Below are positions 31,856 to 39,934 of a stretch of 57,458 nucleotides of DNA, piece after piece. The DNA is taken from the IMG/VR virus record IMGVR_UViG_3300047311_000444, positions 1-57,458 of that record; one strand, written 5' to 3'. This DNA comes from a virus. Position 1 is the stretch's first letter, and each line of letters starts with the position of its first letter. Both the position numbers and the translations under genes were made by a program. The notes under the pieces are model-generated. The model was not told where the DNA came from, made no database searches, and saw only the letters and a list, made by a program, of their open reading frames with translations.

Positions 31856-33315
31856 GGAACTGCTGGATCACACTCGGCGCGTACGGTGACTGCTGCAACA
31901 CGCTGCCGCTGGTCCTCCACGATTTCCACCTTGGCAATCGTCCCACGATGATGATCGCTCGGGAGTTTGCTGGTCTCCTTGACGGCGTCTCCTACTGCGA
32001 GCGGCTTGTCTACGAAGGGGATTACTCCCAATCCGCAAAGGCCGCTGACGAAGCTCAGGCCAGCGGAAAGTTCGACAACATTTACCTGTGCCAGTGCTAC
32101 GGCACGACCGTTGAACGAGCAACCGACTCGTACGCGAAAGAAGCGTGGAGGCTCGTCCAGCGTCTTCACCTGTGGGATCAGTTGCCGCTGGTGTTTGATC
32201 GAAGAGACAGGGAGCGGGAGAAGAGGCAAGTTGAAGAGTTGGAGAACGATCCAAAATATCGCCGCGCAAACCCCATAGTGCTGGTTTCTCGCTCCGGGAG
32301 GTCCTCCCCATTTCACGATTGGTCTATGCTGATCCTGGCCCTTGGCTCCTTGGTGGAGGACTTCAATATCGTGGACGTGTCCGACATGCGACTCCACAGG
32401 TTTTACGACATGCTTGGATTGATGGAGAAAGCCGTTGTTCTGGTCTCCACTGACAGCGGATTACTTCACCTTGCTCAAGCGATTCCTTCGCTTCCAGTCA
32501 TTGCCCTCACGACACACTCTCCCGATTCATGGCATGGGTCTCCACGTCGGGGCAGTCATGTGTTCAATTGCCGGTACAACGAATTTAGAGAGCGCCAGAA
32601 TGAGATTCCGAACGTGATCAGAAGAATAATGTCCGGCTCAAAGATCAACCGGATTGTTCACGTCTATTCCGATTTCGATCACCGCGCTGAGGATGCAGAG
32701 TTCCGGTTCAACGTGGCGCGCCTGTCGTGGAAGCGGGAGTACGGTCTAACTGATTGGCTCCCGACTCCCGTCCACGACAAGACGCTCAACCGAAACGCAA
32801 CCGTGGTGGGAGAGAAAAAGCCTGCCCCATTCTTGAAGGATATTTTGGAACGCGGCGCGGAGATCGCAGCCCCGGACGACATCATTCTTTTTACCAACGA
32901 CGACACGAACTTTGCGCCGAACTTCTCCGTGGATTTGAAGCAGTGTATGGCAAACCATGATGCCATTTGGGGCTCCAGGATGGAACTGAATTACATCAAG
33001 TCCCCTCCCAGCCGGGAGGAAATGTCCAGAGGCTACAAGCATTGCGGCGCCGACGTGTTTGCCTTTCGCAAATCATGGTGGACAAAGCATCGCGATCGGG
33101 TCCCGGACTTTCTTCTCTCGTTCGAATGCTGGGACCTGTCGTTGAGGACCCTGATAAATATCACTGGCGGCGCGGAGGCTGAAGGGCTATGCGCTCACCA
33201 GATTCATACCTCGCATTGGCACACGGCGGAGCACCGAGAGTGTACCGGAAACCTTTACAATCGCCACTTGTGCCAAAAATTCTTTTCGGATAACCGTATG
33301 GGATGGCCAGCATGA
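31852..33315 (+). CDS. Two-domain glycosyltransferase: GT9-like plus GT-A-like
   Basis: A 487-residue protein coupled to the scaffold gene. The N-terminal half (1-250) resembles ADP-heptose glycosyltransferases (GT9): ANPIVLVSRSGRSSPFHDW, and VVLVSTDSGLLHLAQAI...PVIALTT, the usual nucleotide-sugar loop. The C-terminal half has DDIILFTNDDTNFAPNF, a GT-A-style acidic site, with HQIHTSHWHT later. Fusing the two types suggests two successive sugar additions. The cluster 31852-36907 may glycosylate virion fibres or alter host glycan. The acceptor is unknown. Confidence 0.75.
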   Translation: MRNCWITLGAYGDCCNTLPLVLHDFHLGNRPTMMIAREFAGLLDGVSYCERLVYEGDYSQSAKAADEAQASGKFDNIYLCQCYGTTVERATDSYAKEAWRLVQRLHLWDQLPLVFDRRDREREKRQVEELENDPKYRRANPIVLVSRSGRSSPFHDWSMLILALGSLVEDFNIVDVSDMRLHRFYDMLGLMEKAVVLVSTDSGLLHLAQAIPSLPVIALTTHSPDSWHGSPRRGSHVFNCRYNEFRERQNEIPNVIRRIMSGSKINRIVHVYSDFDHRAEDAEFRFNVARLSWKREYGLTDWLPTPVHDKTLNRNATVVGEKKPAPFLKDILERGAEIAAPDDIILFTNDDTNFAPNFSVDLKQCMANHDAIWGSRMELNYIKSPPSREEMSRGYKHCGADVFAFRKSWWTKHRDRVPDFLLSFECWDLSLRTLINITGGAEAEGLCAHQIHTSHWHTAEHRECTGNLYNRHLCQKFFSDNRMGWPA

Positions 33316-33599
33316 ATGAAGAAACCATCAAGCAGGCTGACGATTTACACTGTCCAAAGTGCGAAGGTGAAATTGCATACGTCCAGGACATACAAAATCC
33401 GCAGCCAATCACCAAGGGGAACATCATTGTTTGCGGTCACTGCGGTACCATCTGCAAGGTGGGGGACAGCAACCTGATTCAGATGACAAAGGAGGAGTTG
33501 GATTCTCTCGACAAACAGTCCAAGGCGATGTTAGCTCTAGCCGCTGGTGCTGTGATGACTCAGATCGCCAAGCGGCGAGCCGGTATCAGCGAAAACTGA
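33312..33599 (+). CDS. Zinc-ribbon small protein
   Basis: A 95-residue protein, ATG overlapping the previous stop (ATGA). CPKC and CGHC pairs about 35 residues apart form a zinc ribbon. A helical tail follows. Common in phage structural regions with no assigned role. Confidence 0.75.
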   Translation: MNEETIKQADDLHCPKCEGEIAYVQDIQNPQPITKGNIIVCGHCGTICKVGDSNLIQMTKEELDSLDKQSKAMLALAAGAVMTQIAKRRAGISEN

Positions 33600-33609
33600 A
33601 AGGCTCCCT

Positions 33610-35430
33610 ATGAAAAAGATCGCAGTGGTTTGCGCCTGCCTGTTGGCGCTGGTCAAAAGCATGGGCCAGCAGTCTCCCTACGGCACTGGCCTGATCCAAC
33701 AACCCAACGCCGCGTCCGCAAGGAATTATCTCGGGATCACAGGTGGAGGACCGGGCACAGTCACCAGTTTTTCGAGCGGCAATCTGTTTCCCCTGTTCAC
33801 GACGTTTGTTGCCACTCCAGGCACTACTCCCGCACAGTCATTCGCTCAGGTGAGTCAAAATCAAAACCTCGTCTTCGCAAGCCCGAATGGTGCGCCGGGA
33901 GTGCCCACCTTCCGCGCGCTAGTCTCCGCCGACATTCCAGCCGCGCCAAGGACTTCATTCACGAATCACTCTGACGTTGTTCCCACGACCCTGAATCCAG
34001 GCGACATTATTGCGTACAACGGAGCGGGAGCGTGGACGAATGGACCACAGGTAACAGCGGGAGGCTCCGGAACCGTAACCAGTTTCAGCGCGGGAACCCT
34101 CTCACCTCTGTTCACGACGAGCGTTGCGAATCCGACAACGACCCCAGCCCTGTCCTTCGCGCAGGTAAGCCAGAACGCCAACCTGTTTTTCGCGAGCCCT
34201 GACGGAGTGTCAGGAAATCCCTCCTTCCGAGCGATCGTTGCGGCAGACGTTCCCAGAACTCCGTTCACGAATCATTCAGACGTAGTGCCGTCAACACTCC
34301 AGCCGGGAGACCTTATGGCTTACAACGGGGCGGGCTCTTGGACAAACGGTCCTCGCGCTTCAGGAGGCGGCTCAGTTACGAGCGTGGCCCTCAGCGCTCC
34401 ACAGGCATTTTCAGTTTCCGGCTCTCCGGTGACAACGAGCGGCACGCTGACGTTTGCTCGCGCGAACGACGATAACTATCTGGGATTTGGTGTCACCAAT
34501 GCGGGCAATGTAATCACGACAAATCTTCAGGCTCAAGTGATCACAAATACCGGAACAGCAAGCGCGCCGTTCGTGTACACCGACTCTGGCGGCAAGCACA
34601 AGACCGGCATCGTTGGTCTCGGTCTGACATTTGATTCAGCGTCGGGAACACTCTCGAACTCAAATCCAAATCAGGTGAGTCTCCCTGGATTGCTTGTTCG
34701 TCCAGTGAGCGCTTTAGTCAACGGCACTCTTCAGGCGCCTACATTTCCCGATGACGACACTTACTACTTCGACGAAGAATTTGACTCAGCGATTGGAACA
34801 ACCGCTGGCCAATTCGGTAAAAACTATTGGAACGTAGTCGCAGCGGGTGGAGGAGGCGGCGCCTCACTGGGAACTAGCAACGAGCCTCCGCATTACGGAG
34901 TGGCTGTAATTTCCAGCCCGACAGGAGCAACCTCAAGCGCGAGCTTCGCGCAAACAGCGTCTTCGCTTTTACTCCCCTACCCGCAACTCGGGTTGAACCC
35001 CAACTGGCTTTTCCACGCTGTCTTTCGTATTGCAACCACGAATCAAGGCTCGATCTATCGCATCGGATTATCTGATACGAGTTTCTCCGCCTTCACGTCC
35101 TCGATCTCTCCCAGTAATTGCGTGATGCTGCGATGGGACAAGAATAAGAACGACCCGAACAATTTTGTTTTCGAAGCATGCAGCAACTCTATCCGGAGCA
35201 CCGCAAACAGCACTGTCAGGCCGAATACGAACAACTGGGTCAAGCTCACGATGATGTCTACGAATGCCGGGACAGTGCTCTGCTCAGTCAATGGAGAAAG
35301 TTGGGTCACTCTGACAACTATCCCGGTCGCTTCAATGTGCATCGTGGCAACTACGGCAGTCACCAACGCGGTGCAAGAGTTTCTTTGGCTCGACCGACTG
35401 TCCTTCATGGCATCCTCGACGGGAAGATGA
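33610..35430 (+). CDS. Fibre-like protein with signal peptide and internal tandem repeat
   Basis: A 606-residue protein. Residues 1-19 (MKKIAVVCACLLALVKSMG) look like a signal peptide. Two homologous units of about 100 residues follow (roughly 49-152 and 154-253), each with GTVTSFS, SFAQVSQN, FTNHSDVVP and AYNGAG. The C-terminal 230 residues look like a lectin or concanavalin-like sandwich (NWLFHAVFRIATTNQGSIYRIG...NNWVKLT). Such repeats are typical of phage fibres that contact the host. A signal peptide on a virion protein is odd, because assembly is cytoplasmic. An exported, surface-displayed product is the alternative. Confidence 0.75.
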   Translation: MKKIAVVCACLLALVKSMGQQSPYGTGLIQQPNAASARNYLGITGGGPGTVTSFSSGNLFPLFTTFVATPGTTPAQSFAQVSQNQNLVFASPNGAPGVPTFRALVSADIPAAPRTSFTNHSDVVPTTLNPGDIIAYNGAGAWTNGPQVTAGGSGTVTSFSAGTLSPLFTTSVANPTTTPALSFAQVSQNANLFFASPDGVSGNPSFRAIVAADVPRTPFTNHSDVVPSTLQPGDLMAYNGAGSWTNGPRASGGGSVTSVALSAPQAFSVSGSPVTTSGTLTFARANDDNYLGFGVTNAGNVITTNLQAQVITNTGTASAPFVYTDSGGKHKTGIVGLGLTFDSASGTLSNSNPNQVSLPGLLVRPVSALVNGTLQAPTFPDDDTYYFDEEFDSAIGTTAGQFGKNYWNVVAAGGGGGASLGTSNEPPHYGVAVISSPTGATSSASFAQTASSLLLPYPQLGLNPNWLFHAVFRIATTNQGSIYRIGLSDTSFSAFTSSISPSNCVMLRWDKNKNDPNNFVFEACSNSIRSTANSTVRPNTNNWVKLTMMSTNAGTVLCSVNGESWVTLTTIPVASMCIVATTAVTNAVQEFLWLDRLSFMASSTGR

Positions 35431-36137
35431 AATACATCACTGGGACCGGGTATTTCGCGAAGCCCAATTCCGGAGCGGAGTGGTTTTACAGGCTGTGGTG
35501 GGACAACATTCACAAGTACTCCAAACCGGAACGGGTCTTCATTGTCGGCATGGGCGGTTGTTCAATCCCGGCTGCTCCTGGGAGTTGGGTTGAGATCGAC
35601 GGGGACCTTGGGCACGTCCACGACATCCTGAATCGTATCAAGCCGTACCCGTATTGCGCGTGTGGGGTTGCCCTCTGCATTCTCGCCCTGATCGCCTACT
35701 CCAACGAATGCGATTTTGTTTACCACGAACAGGACGCTCTCGCGTTTGGTCCCTACGTTGAGAAAATGTATGAGGAGATCGGTGACGGGCAGTTGATCAT
35801 GGGGAAGCAGCGAGGCCAGCCTGTGGCAAACAGCATCATGCTTGTTAAGCATTCATTCCTGCTTGAGTTCGTTACGTCTTGGCTTACGAGTGAACCGGAG
35901 ACCAGTCCGGACAACATCGGGGAGCACAAGTTTGGGAGGTGGGCAGAGCGAAACAACAAGCTCCGGTTTTACTCGTTCGGTTACGATCGGGACCGTCCCT
36001 TCAACGCAGACGATCCTGTATGGCATGCCCAGAAGTTCAACAAGGAGGAATTGGAGCTATTAAAAAGCAAGGGGCTTGTTGACTTCGACTCGATTCCTGA
36101 TAGCATTTCCAGGTTTTCGAACTGCCCCGAATTATGA
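35427..36137 (+). CDS. Glycan-related, GT-A-like phage protein
   Basis: A 236-residue protein, ATG overlapping the fibre stop (ATGA). CDFVYHEQDALAFGPYV and the early RVFIVGMGGCSIP suggest a nucleotide-sugar type fold, but a canonical DxD is lacking. It is flanked by glycosyltransferase genes and coupled to one, so it probably works in the same pathway. Exact activity unknown. Confidence 0.6.
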   Translation: MKYITGTGYFAKPNSGAEWFYRLWWDNIHKYSKPERVFIVGMGGCSIPAAPGSWVEIDGDLGHVHDILNRIKPYPYCACGVALCILALIAYSNECDFVYHEQDALAFGPYVEKMYEEIGDGQLIMGKQRGQPVANSIMLVKHSFLLEFVTSWLTSEPETSPDNIGEHKFGRWAERNNKLRFYSFGYDRDRPFNADDPVWHAQKFNKEELELLKSKGLVDFDSIPDSISRFSNCPEL

Positions 36138-36907
36138 AACTTCACATTGTCACGATCGTCCTGGACGGCATGCCAACTCTCCCGGCGCTCTTCTTCAACT
36201 TCAATGCGCTCAAGGTCGACTGGCATTGGACCATCATTGAGGGAGCCGCAGCGAATACATCGTGCACTTACTGGTGCAACAAACAAGCCCCTCGTTTAAG
36301 CGAGGATGGCACGCATGAGTTTTTGCAGATGATCAGCAGTCACCCTCGCGTCAGGATCGTTAGTACGGTGTTCTGGCCCGGAGGCAAGGTTCAGATGTTC
36401 AATCACGCGCTCGACCAGATCAAAGAGGAGGGCGTGCTGCTTCAGTGTGACGCCGACGAGGTTTGGCAGGCGTGGCAACTCGATAGGCTTGTAGACGCCT
36501 TTCGCTCGGACCCAAGCATTGGCTCTGCTCAGTTCGTTTGCCGGTACTTTCTCGGGGTGAACATCCTGTCAGCAACTCCCAACACGTACGGGAACAAGCC
36601 CGATGAATGGCTCAGAGCATGGCGTTTCACTCCTGGGGATAAGTTCCTTTCACATGAGCCCCCCAATCTCCACCAGAGACAGCCGGGGCATCGGATCAAC
36701 CCGGAGTGGTTGGCGATGGAGGGGCTCATGTTCGACCATTACGCTTACGCCTTCCCCAATCAGGTCCAGTACAAGGAGCAATTCTACGGTTACAGGAATG
36801 CCTTCAAGGGCTGGCAGTCGCTCCAGCAGAACAAACGCTGGCCAGTGAAGCTCAAGGAGTTTTTCGGGTGGGTGGACGATCGGGCGACGGCGGAACCACT
36901 GAAGTGA
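36134..36907 (+). CDS. GT-A glycosyltransferase
   Basis: A 257-residue protein coupled by ATGA to the previous gene. VLLQCDADEVW is a clear DxD-type metal and nucleotide-sugar site at the end of a hydrophobic strand, and the N-terminus (KLHIVTIVLDGMPTL) is the first Rossmann strand. The C-terminal third contains a His/Pro-rich acceptor-like region (HEPPNLHQRQPGH). With 31852 and 35427 it forms a sugar-transfer cluster next to the fibre gene. Acceptor and donor unknown. Confidence 0.8.
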   Translation: MKLHIVTIVLDGMPTLPALFFNFNALKVDWHWTIIEGAAANTSCTYWCNKQAPRLSEDGTHEFLQMISSHPRVRIVSTVFWPGGKVQMFNHALDQIKEEGVLLQCDADEVWQAWQLDRLVDAFRSDPSIGSAQFVCRYFLGVNILSATPNTYGNKPDEWLRAWRFTPGDKFLSHEPPNLHQRQPGHRINPEWLAMEGLMFDHYAYAFPNQVQYKEQFYGYRNAFKGWQSLQQNKRWPVKLKEFFGWVDDRATAEPLK

Positions 36908-37210
36908 TCATTTCTGCGGCTCGCGACCTTCGAGGACCAAATGGTGATAGTGGCACAGCCAAACGACTTCGAGGGGCTTCGTGTAATCAATGTGGTGCGG
37001 CTCAGTCTTTGGATTGCCGCAGGCTTCGCATATTCCCCGTAGAATCTTGCCCCTTTTGAGATAAACGTGCAGGTACGATCGAGCGTTTGAGCGGAGACGT
37101 TGCTCTGTCGTAAGTGGATGATTTGGCCTCCAGTTACGCATATATTTTGCGTGGCAGTTCCAGCAGTTTCTCTGTCCCGGACGTGCCTCATTTCCGCAAG
37201 CGCATGTCAT
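36908..37210 (-). CDS. HNH-like homing endonuclease
   Basis: A 100-residue protein: CACGNEARPGQRNCWNCHAKY, then CEACGNPKTEPHHIDYTKP and WLCHYHH. These are the zinc pairs and HH core of small HNH nucleases that spread as free-standing homing genes. It is the only minus-strand gene in the structural block, placed just before the capsid gene, as expected for an inserted selfish gene. ATG 37210 is chosen; a longer frame would run into the capsid leader. Confidence 0.8.
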   Translation of the reverse strand: MTCACGNEARPGQRNCWNCHAKYMRNWRPNHPLTTEQRLRSNARSYLHVYLKRGKILRGICEACGNPKTEPHHIDYTKPLEVVWLCHYHHLVLEGREPQK

Positions 37211-37261
37211 CACTCCACGCAAACACCTTCTTTTCCGATTGTCGAGAAAGTTGTTGACTCC

Positions 37262-37279
37262 ATCCGTAAAAATACGGAT
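37262..37279. promoter_or_regulatory. Palindrome upstream of the capsid gene
   Basis: ATCCGTA (37262-37268) and TACGGAT (37273-37279) flank AAAA, forming a perfect 7-bp hairpin or operator in the 209-base gap between the HNH gene and the capsid gene. The rest of the gap shows no gene. Confidence 0.4.
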
Positions 37280-37419
37280 TGTCACGTCGAGATGTAAAAG
37301 GGTTGCTGGATTCTTCTCTCCAGCAGGCAGGACGGCGCTGCCCCAAAAATCGGCCTGTGTAGGAAACGACCCCGCGTAACCGCTCGCGCTTTGGCGCGGC
37401 AAACACAGACCGAACAGTT

Positions 37420-38751
37420 ATGGCAACCTGGAATTGCGCCGCATTTTTCGACTTTCTCTTTGATCAAAGTCCCCACTTCGACAAGGACATCCTCAAGGAT
37501 TGGTTTCCCACAGATGACGCCTGGATCGGCCACGTCGCGACCATCCCGTGGGATTCTTTCACCGGCACAACGCATGTGTACGATCACGTGCATGTTGGCG
37601 CCCCCGACCTGAGCCAAGCCTGGGACACCTTCGATACCCAGAGCACGCAATGCGTGACGAACGCTTGCACGCCGAAAGCAATCTCGGTGGGCTGGGGATC
37701 GACGCGGAAGACCTACAGCCGCGAGCGCAAGCGCTACGAGACGAATGTTCTCTGCTTCGACCAGATGAACACGCGCGCCAAGGCCAAGCAGCAACTCGCG
37801 GAGATCATCCGGGGCATCAAGGACCTCACGAAGATGATCTGGAGCGATTACATTCGCCGCAACTCCCTGATGCAGTCGCCCACGCTTTACATCGCTGGCG
37901 CGGCTCGCAACACCGTGGCGATCACTCCTGCGATGTTCACGGGCGGCATGGCGACGATCGTCCTCGGCAGCGACGGGCTGTTGCCGACGAGCACGCTGAC
38001 GATCCAGTATCTCCAGCGGTTTTACGAACTGCTCCAGGGCAACGGTTACTTCAAGTCGAAGTACGTTCCCAATGGCGTGTTCAAACTGATCACCGACCCG
38101 ATCTCGACGCAGCAGTTGATCGAGATGAACCCGGCGCTCGTCTCCAACTTCAAGTTCACCGACTTCACCCGAGGCGGCGAACTGTTCAAGTACGGCATGA
38201 GCAAGGGCATCGGAAACTTCGGCATCGCCTGGGATTTGTTTCCGGCGCGCTTCTATCCCAAAAATGACGGACACGGAACGCTCGTCCGTGTGTGGCCCTA
38301 TCTGAATCAGGCCGCAACGATCGGTATCAAGCCGGTCTTCAATCAAAAGTGGGTGGACGCGCCGATTCAATACAGCCCGATCTGGCACCCGGAAGCGATG
38401 AAGCGCGCCGTGCCGGAACTCACTCCGGTTCATCCGGAAATGCCCTTCCTCACCCGCGACCTGGGCGGCAAGTGGAACTTCACGGGACCCGACAGCGACA
38501 CGATCGTTGTCACGGACCCGACGACCGGCCAAACCTGCGTGATCGACAATAAGGCGCGCAATCAGGGGCTCTGGTGGGCGGACTTCGAATCCGGTTTCAA
38601 GTTCGAGTATCCGGAATGGACCGCTCCGATCCTCCACCTGCGCGAACCCGGCTGCGTCGTGGACAATCCGGTCTGCACCACGGCACCGGCTTACGTCGTC
38701 CAGGACTACTCGGACGTGAATCCGGTCTGCACCGAACTGGGACCGTTCTAA
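37420..38751 (+). CDS. Major capsid protein
   Basis: A 443-residue protein of HK97-fold size: an N-terminal arm (residues 1-60, with the PHFDKDILKDW and DAWIGHV words shared with 949-1425), a central helical and strand region, and a Cys-containing C-terminal end. The proposed scaffold lies upstream, and a hairpin follows the gene. There is no Shine-Dalgarno sequence before the ATG, which is surprising for so abundant a product. Identification rests on size, position and composition rather than a catalytic motif. Confidence 0.8.
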   Translation: MATWNCAAFFDFLFDQSPHFDKDILKDWFPTDDAWIGHVATIPWDSFTGTTHVYDHVHVGAPDLSQAWDTFDTQSTQCVTNACTPKAISVGWGSTRKTYSRERKRYETNVLCFDQMNTRAKAKQQLAEIIRGIKDLTKMIWSDYIRRNSLMQSPTLYIAGAARNTVAITPAMFTGGMATIVLGSDGLLPTSTLTIQYLQRFYELLQGNGYFKSKYVPNGVFKLITDPISTQQLIEMNPALVSNFKFTDFTRGGELFKYGMSKGIGNFGIAWDLFPARFYPKNDGHGTLVRVWPYLNQAATIGIKPVFNQKWVDAPIQYSPIWHPEAMKRAVPELTPVHPEMPFLTRDLGGKWNFTGPDSDTIVVTDPTTGQTCVIDNKARNQGLWWADFESGFKFEYPEWTAPILHLREPGCVVDNPVCTTAPAYVVQDYSDVNPVCTELGPF

Positions 38752-38763
38752 TCAATCTGGGGC

Positions 38764-38796
38764 GGGGGTGTGATTGCTGCGGGGCGTCACACCTCC
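38764..38796 (+). terminator. Hairpin after the capsid gene
   Basis: GGGGGTGTGA (38764-38773) pairs with TCACACCTCC (38787-38796) with one G.U, loop 13. No T-run follows, so it may slow or process transcripts and raise capsid over downstream genes rather than stop them. Confidence 0.35.
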
Positions 38797-38815
38797 GTCG
38801 CCGTAAGCGACGACA

Positions 38816-39193
38816 ATGGCGAGATCATACATGCAACCACGGACGCGGCGGCGCATGGCCGCTGCGGAAAATCCGATGGGTGAGGGCCAGAACAGTGAAC
38901 CGACCGGCGAGACAATGGTGGACCATCCTATTGACCCCGCTCCCTCGGGAACTCCTGCTCCCGCCGATGCTCCTTCGATCTTCGTCAAAAAGGAAATGCT
39001 TGGTGGCAAGGACTGGAAGGCGGGCGAGGAGATCGTTTTCAAAATCAAGGCGATCGACCCGGAAACTGGTGAGGCTGAGCTTTACTACGCTCCCGAAAAA
39101 GCCGGTGACGATCACATGGAAGAGCCCGCCGACGCAATGAGCGCAATGGACAACAAATTTCCCGCCGATCAAGGCGGGGCTGGAGGTTACTGA
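38816..39193 (+). CDS. Hypothetical protein, possible capsid decoration
   Basis: A 125-residue protein. The first half is Pro/Ala-rich and disordered. The second half contains FVKKEMLGGKDWKAGEEIVF and AIDPETGEAELYYA, a small beta domain. Its place directly after the capsid gene fits a decoration or head-completion protein, but no family is recognised. Confidence 0.65.
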   Translation: MARSYMQPRTRRRMAAAENPMGEGQNSEPTGETMVDHPIDPAPSGTPAPADAPSIFVKKEMLGGKDWKAGEEIVFKIKAIDPETGEAELYYAPEKAGDDHMEEPADAMSAMDNKFPADQGGAGGY

Positions 39194-39196
39194 TTT

Positions 39197-39583
39197 ATGG
39201 CTATCAACTGCGATCTGAACGCTCTCCTCGCCCTCTCAAAGTGCCTGGAGGAAACTTGCACGGCGGAAGAGGAACGCCTCGCCATTGACCTCTATGCTCG
39301 TATCGTCGAGCTTCAGGCGTCGGGTGGCGCTGACTACCGGAATGCAATGACGCTTCTGGCCAACGACGCGAAGCAGTTCCAGGTCTTGTTCAAAAATCAG
39401 CGTCAGGCGATCGCGCTGGCGATTGATCTCCAGAACGTCGTTGCCGTTGCTCCTTCATTTTCGACGGACATCAACGCTCTCAAGGCCGGGGCGAAGTGTT
39501 TCGAGTGCTGGGGAAGCGAGTTCAAAAAGAACGTGCTCCTATTCCTCAAGTGCCAACTCAATTCGCTCGGCAAGCCTGAATAA
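39197..39583 (+). CDS. CxxC-module protein (two module copies)
   Basis: A 128-residue helical protein. The C-terminal part reads INALKAGAKCFECWGSEFKK and then FLKCQL; the N-terminal part (NALLALSKCLEE...LAIDLYARI) is a weaker copy. The same module recurs in the next three genes. A small zinc- or disulfide-stabilised helical bundle is likely. The function, probably in the virion, is unknown. Confidence 0.75.
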   Translation: MAINCDLNALLALSKCLEETCTAEEERLAIDLYARIVELQASGGADYRNAMTLLANDAKQFQVLFKNQRQAIALAIDLQNVVAVAPSFSTDINALKAGAKCFECWGSEFKKNVLLFLKCQLNSLGKPE

Positions 39584-39585
39584 GC

Positions 39586-39708
39586 ATGGCGTGCGACGTT
39601 CAATCTGCGGCAGACGGAGCGGCTTGCTTCGAGTGTCTGTCGGAGAAGGAACTCTTGGTGCTGAAACTTTATCTGCTGTGCCAATGGCTGGCAGTTTTGC
39701 AACCGTGA
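39586..39708 (+). CDS. 40-residue single-module CxxC protein
   Basis: A very short gene, ATG two bases after the previous stop and TGA one base before the next start. Its 40 residues (AADGAACFECLSEKELLVL then LYLLCQW) are essentially one copy of the CxxC...YLLCQ module. Tight packing and homology to neighbours on both sides make it convincing despite its size. Confidence 0.8.
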   Translation: MACDVQSAADGAACFECLSEKELLVLKLYLLCQWLAVLQP

Positions 39709-39709
39709 T

Positions 39710-39934
39710 ATGCCAATCTCCTGCACACCTGAAGACCTCGCCGCAGCCGCCAAGTGTTTTTCCTGCCTGGATACTCAGTCCATGCTCGCGATCCAGACGT
39801 ACCTGCTCGCGGTGATCGCTGGCGGCTCGACCGACCCCGGAGTCCTCGCAGCGCAGGCCAAGGCGTTCCAGGGGCTCAACGGCAGGCAACTTGAAGTCCA
39901 GAGCTTTCTACTCTGTCAGATCGTTAATAAATGA
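39710..39934 (+). CDS. CxxC-module protein, second copy lacking cysteines
   Basis: A 74-residue protein with two modules: AAAAKCFSCLDTQSM then YLLAVIAG, and AAQAKAFQGLNGRQLE then FLLCQIVN, where both cysteines of the CxxC are lost but the fold pattern is kept. It overlaps the following gene by four bases (ATGA). Confidence 0.8.
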   Translation: MPISCTPEDLAAAAKCFSCLDTQSMLAIQTYLLAVIAGGSTDPGVLAAQAKAFQGLNGRQLEVQSFLLCQIVNK

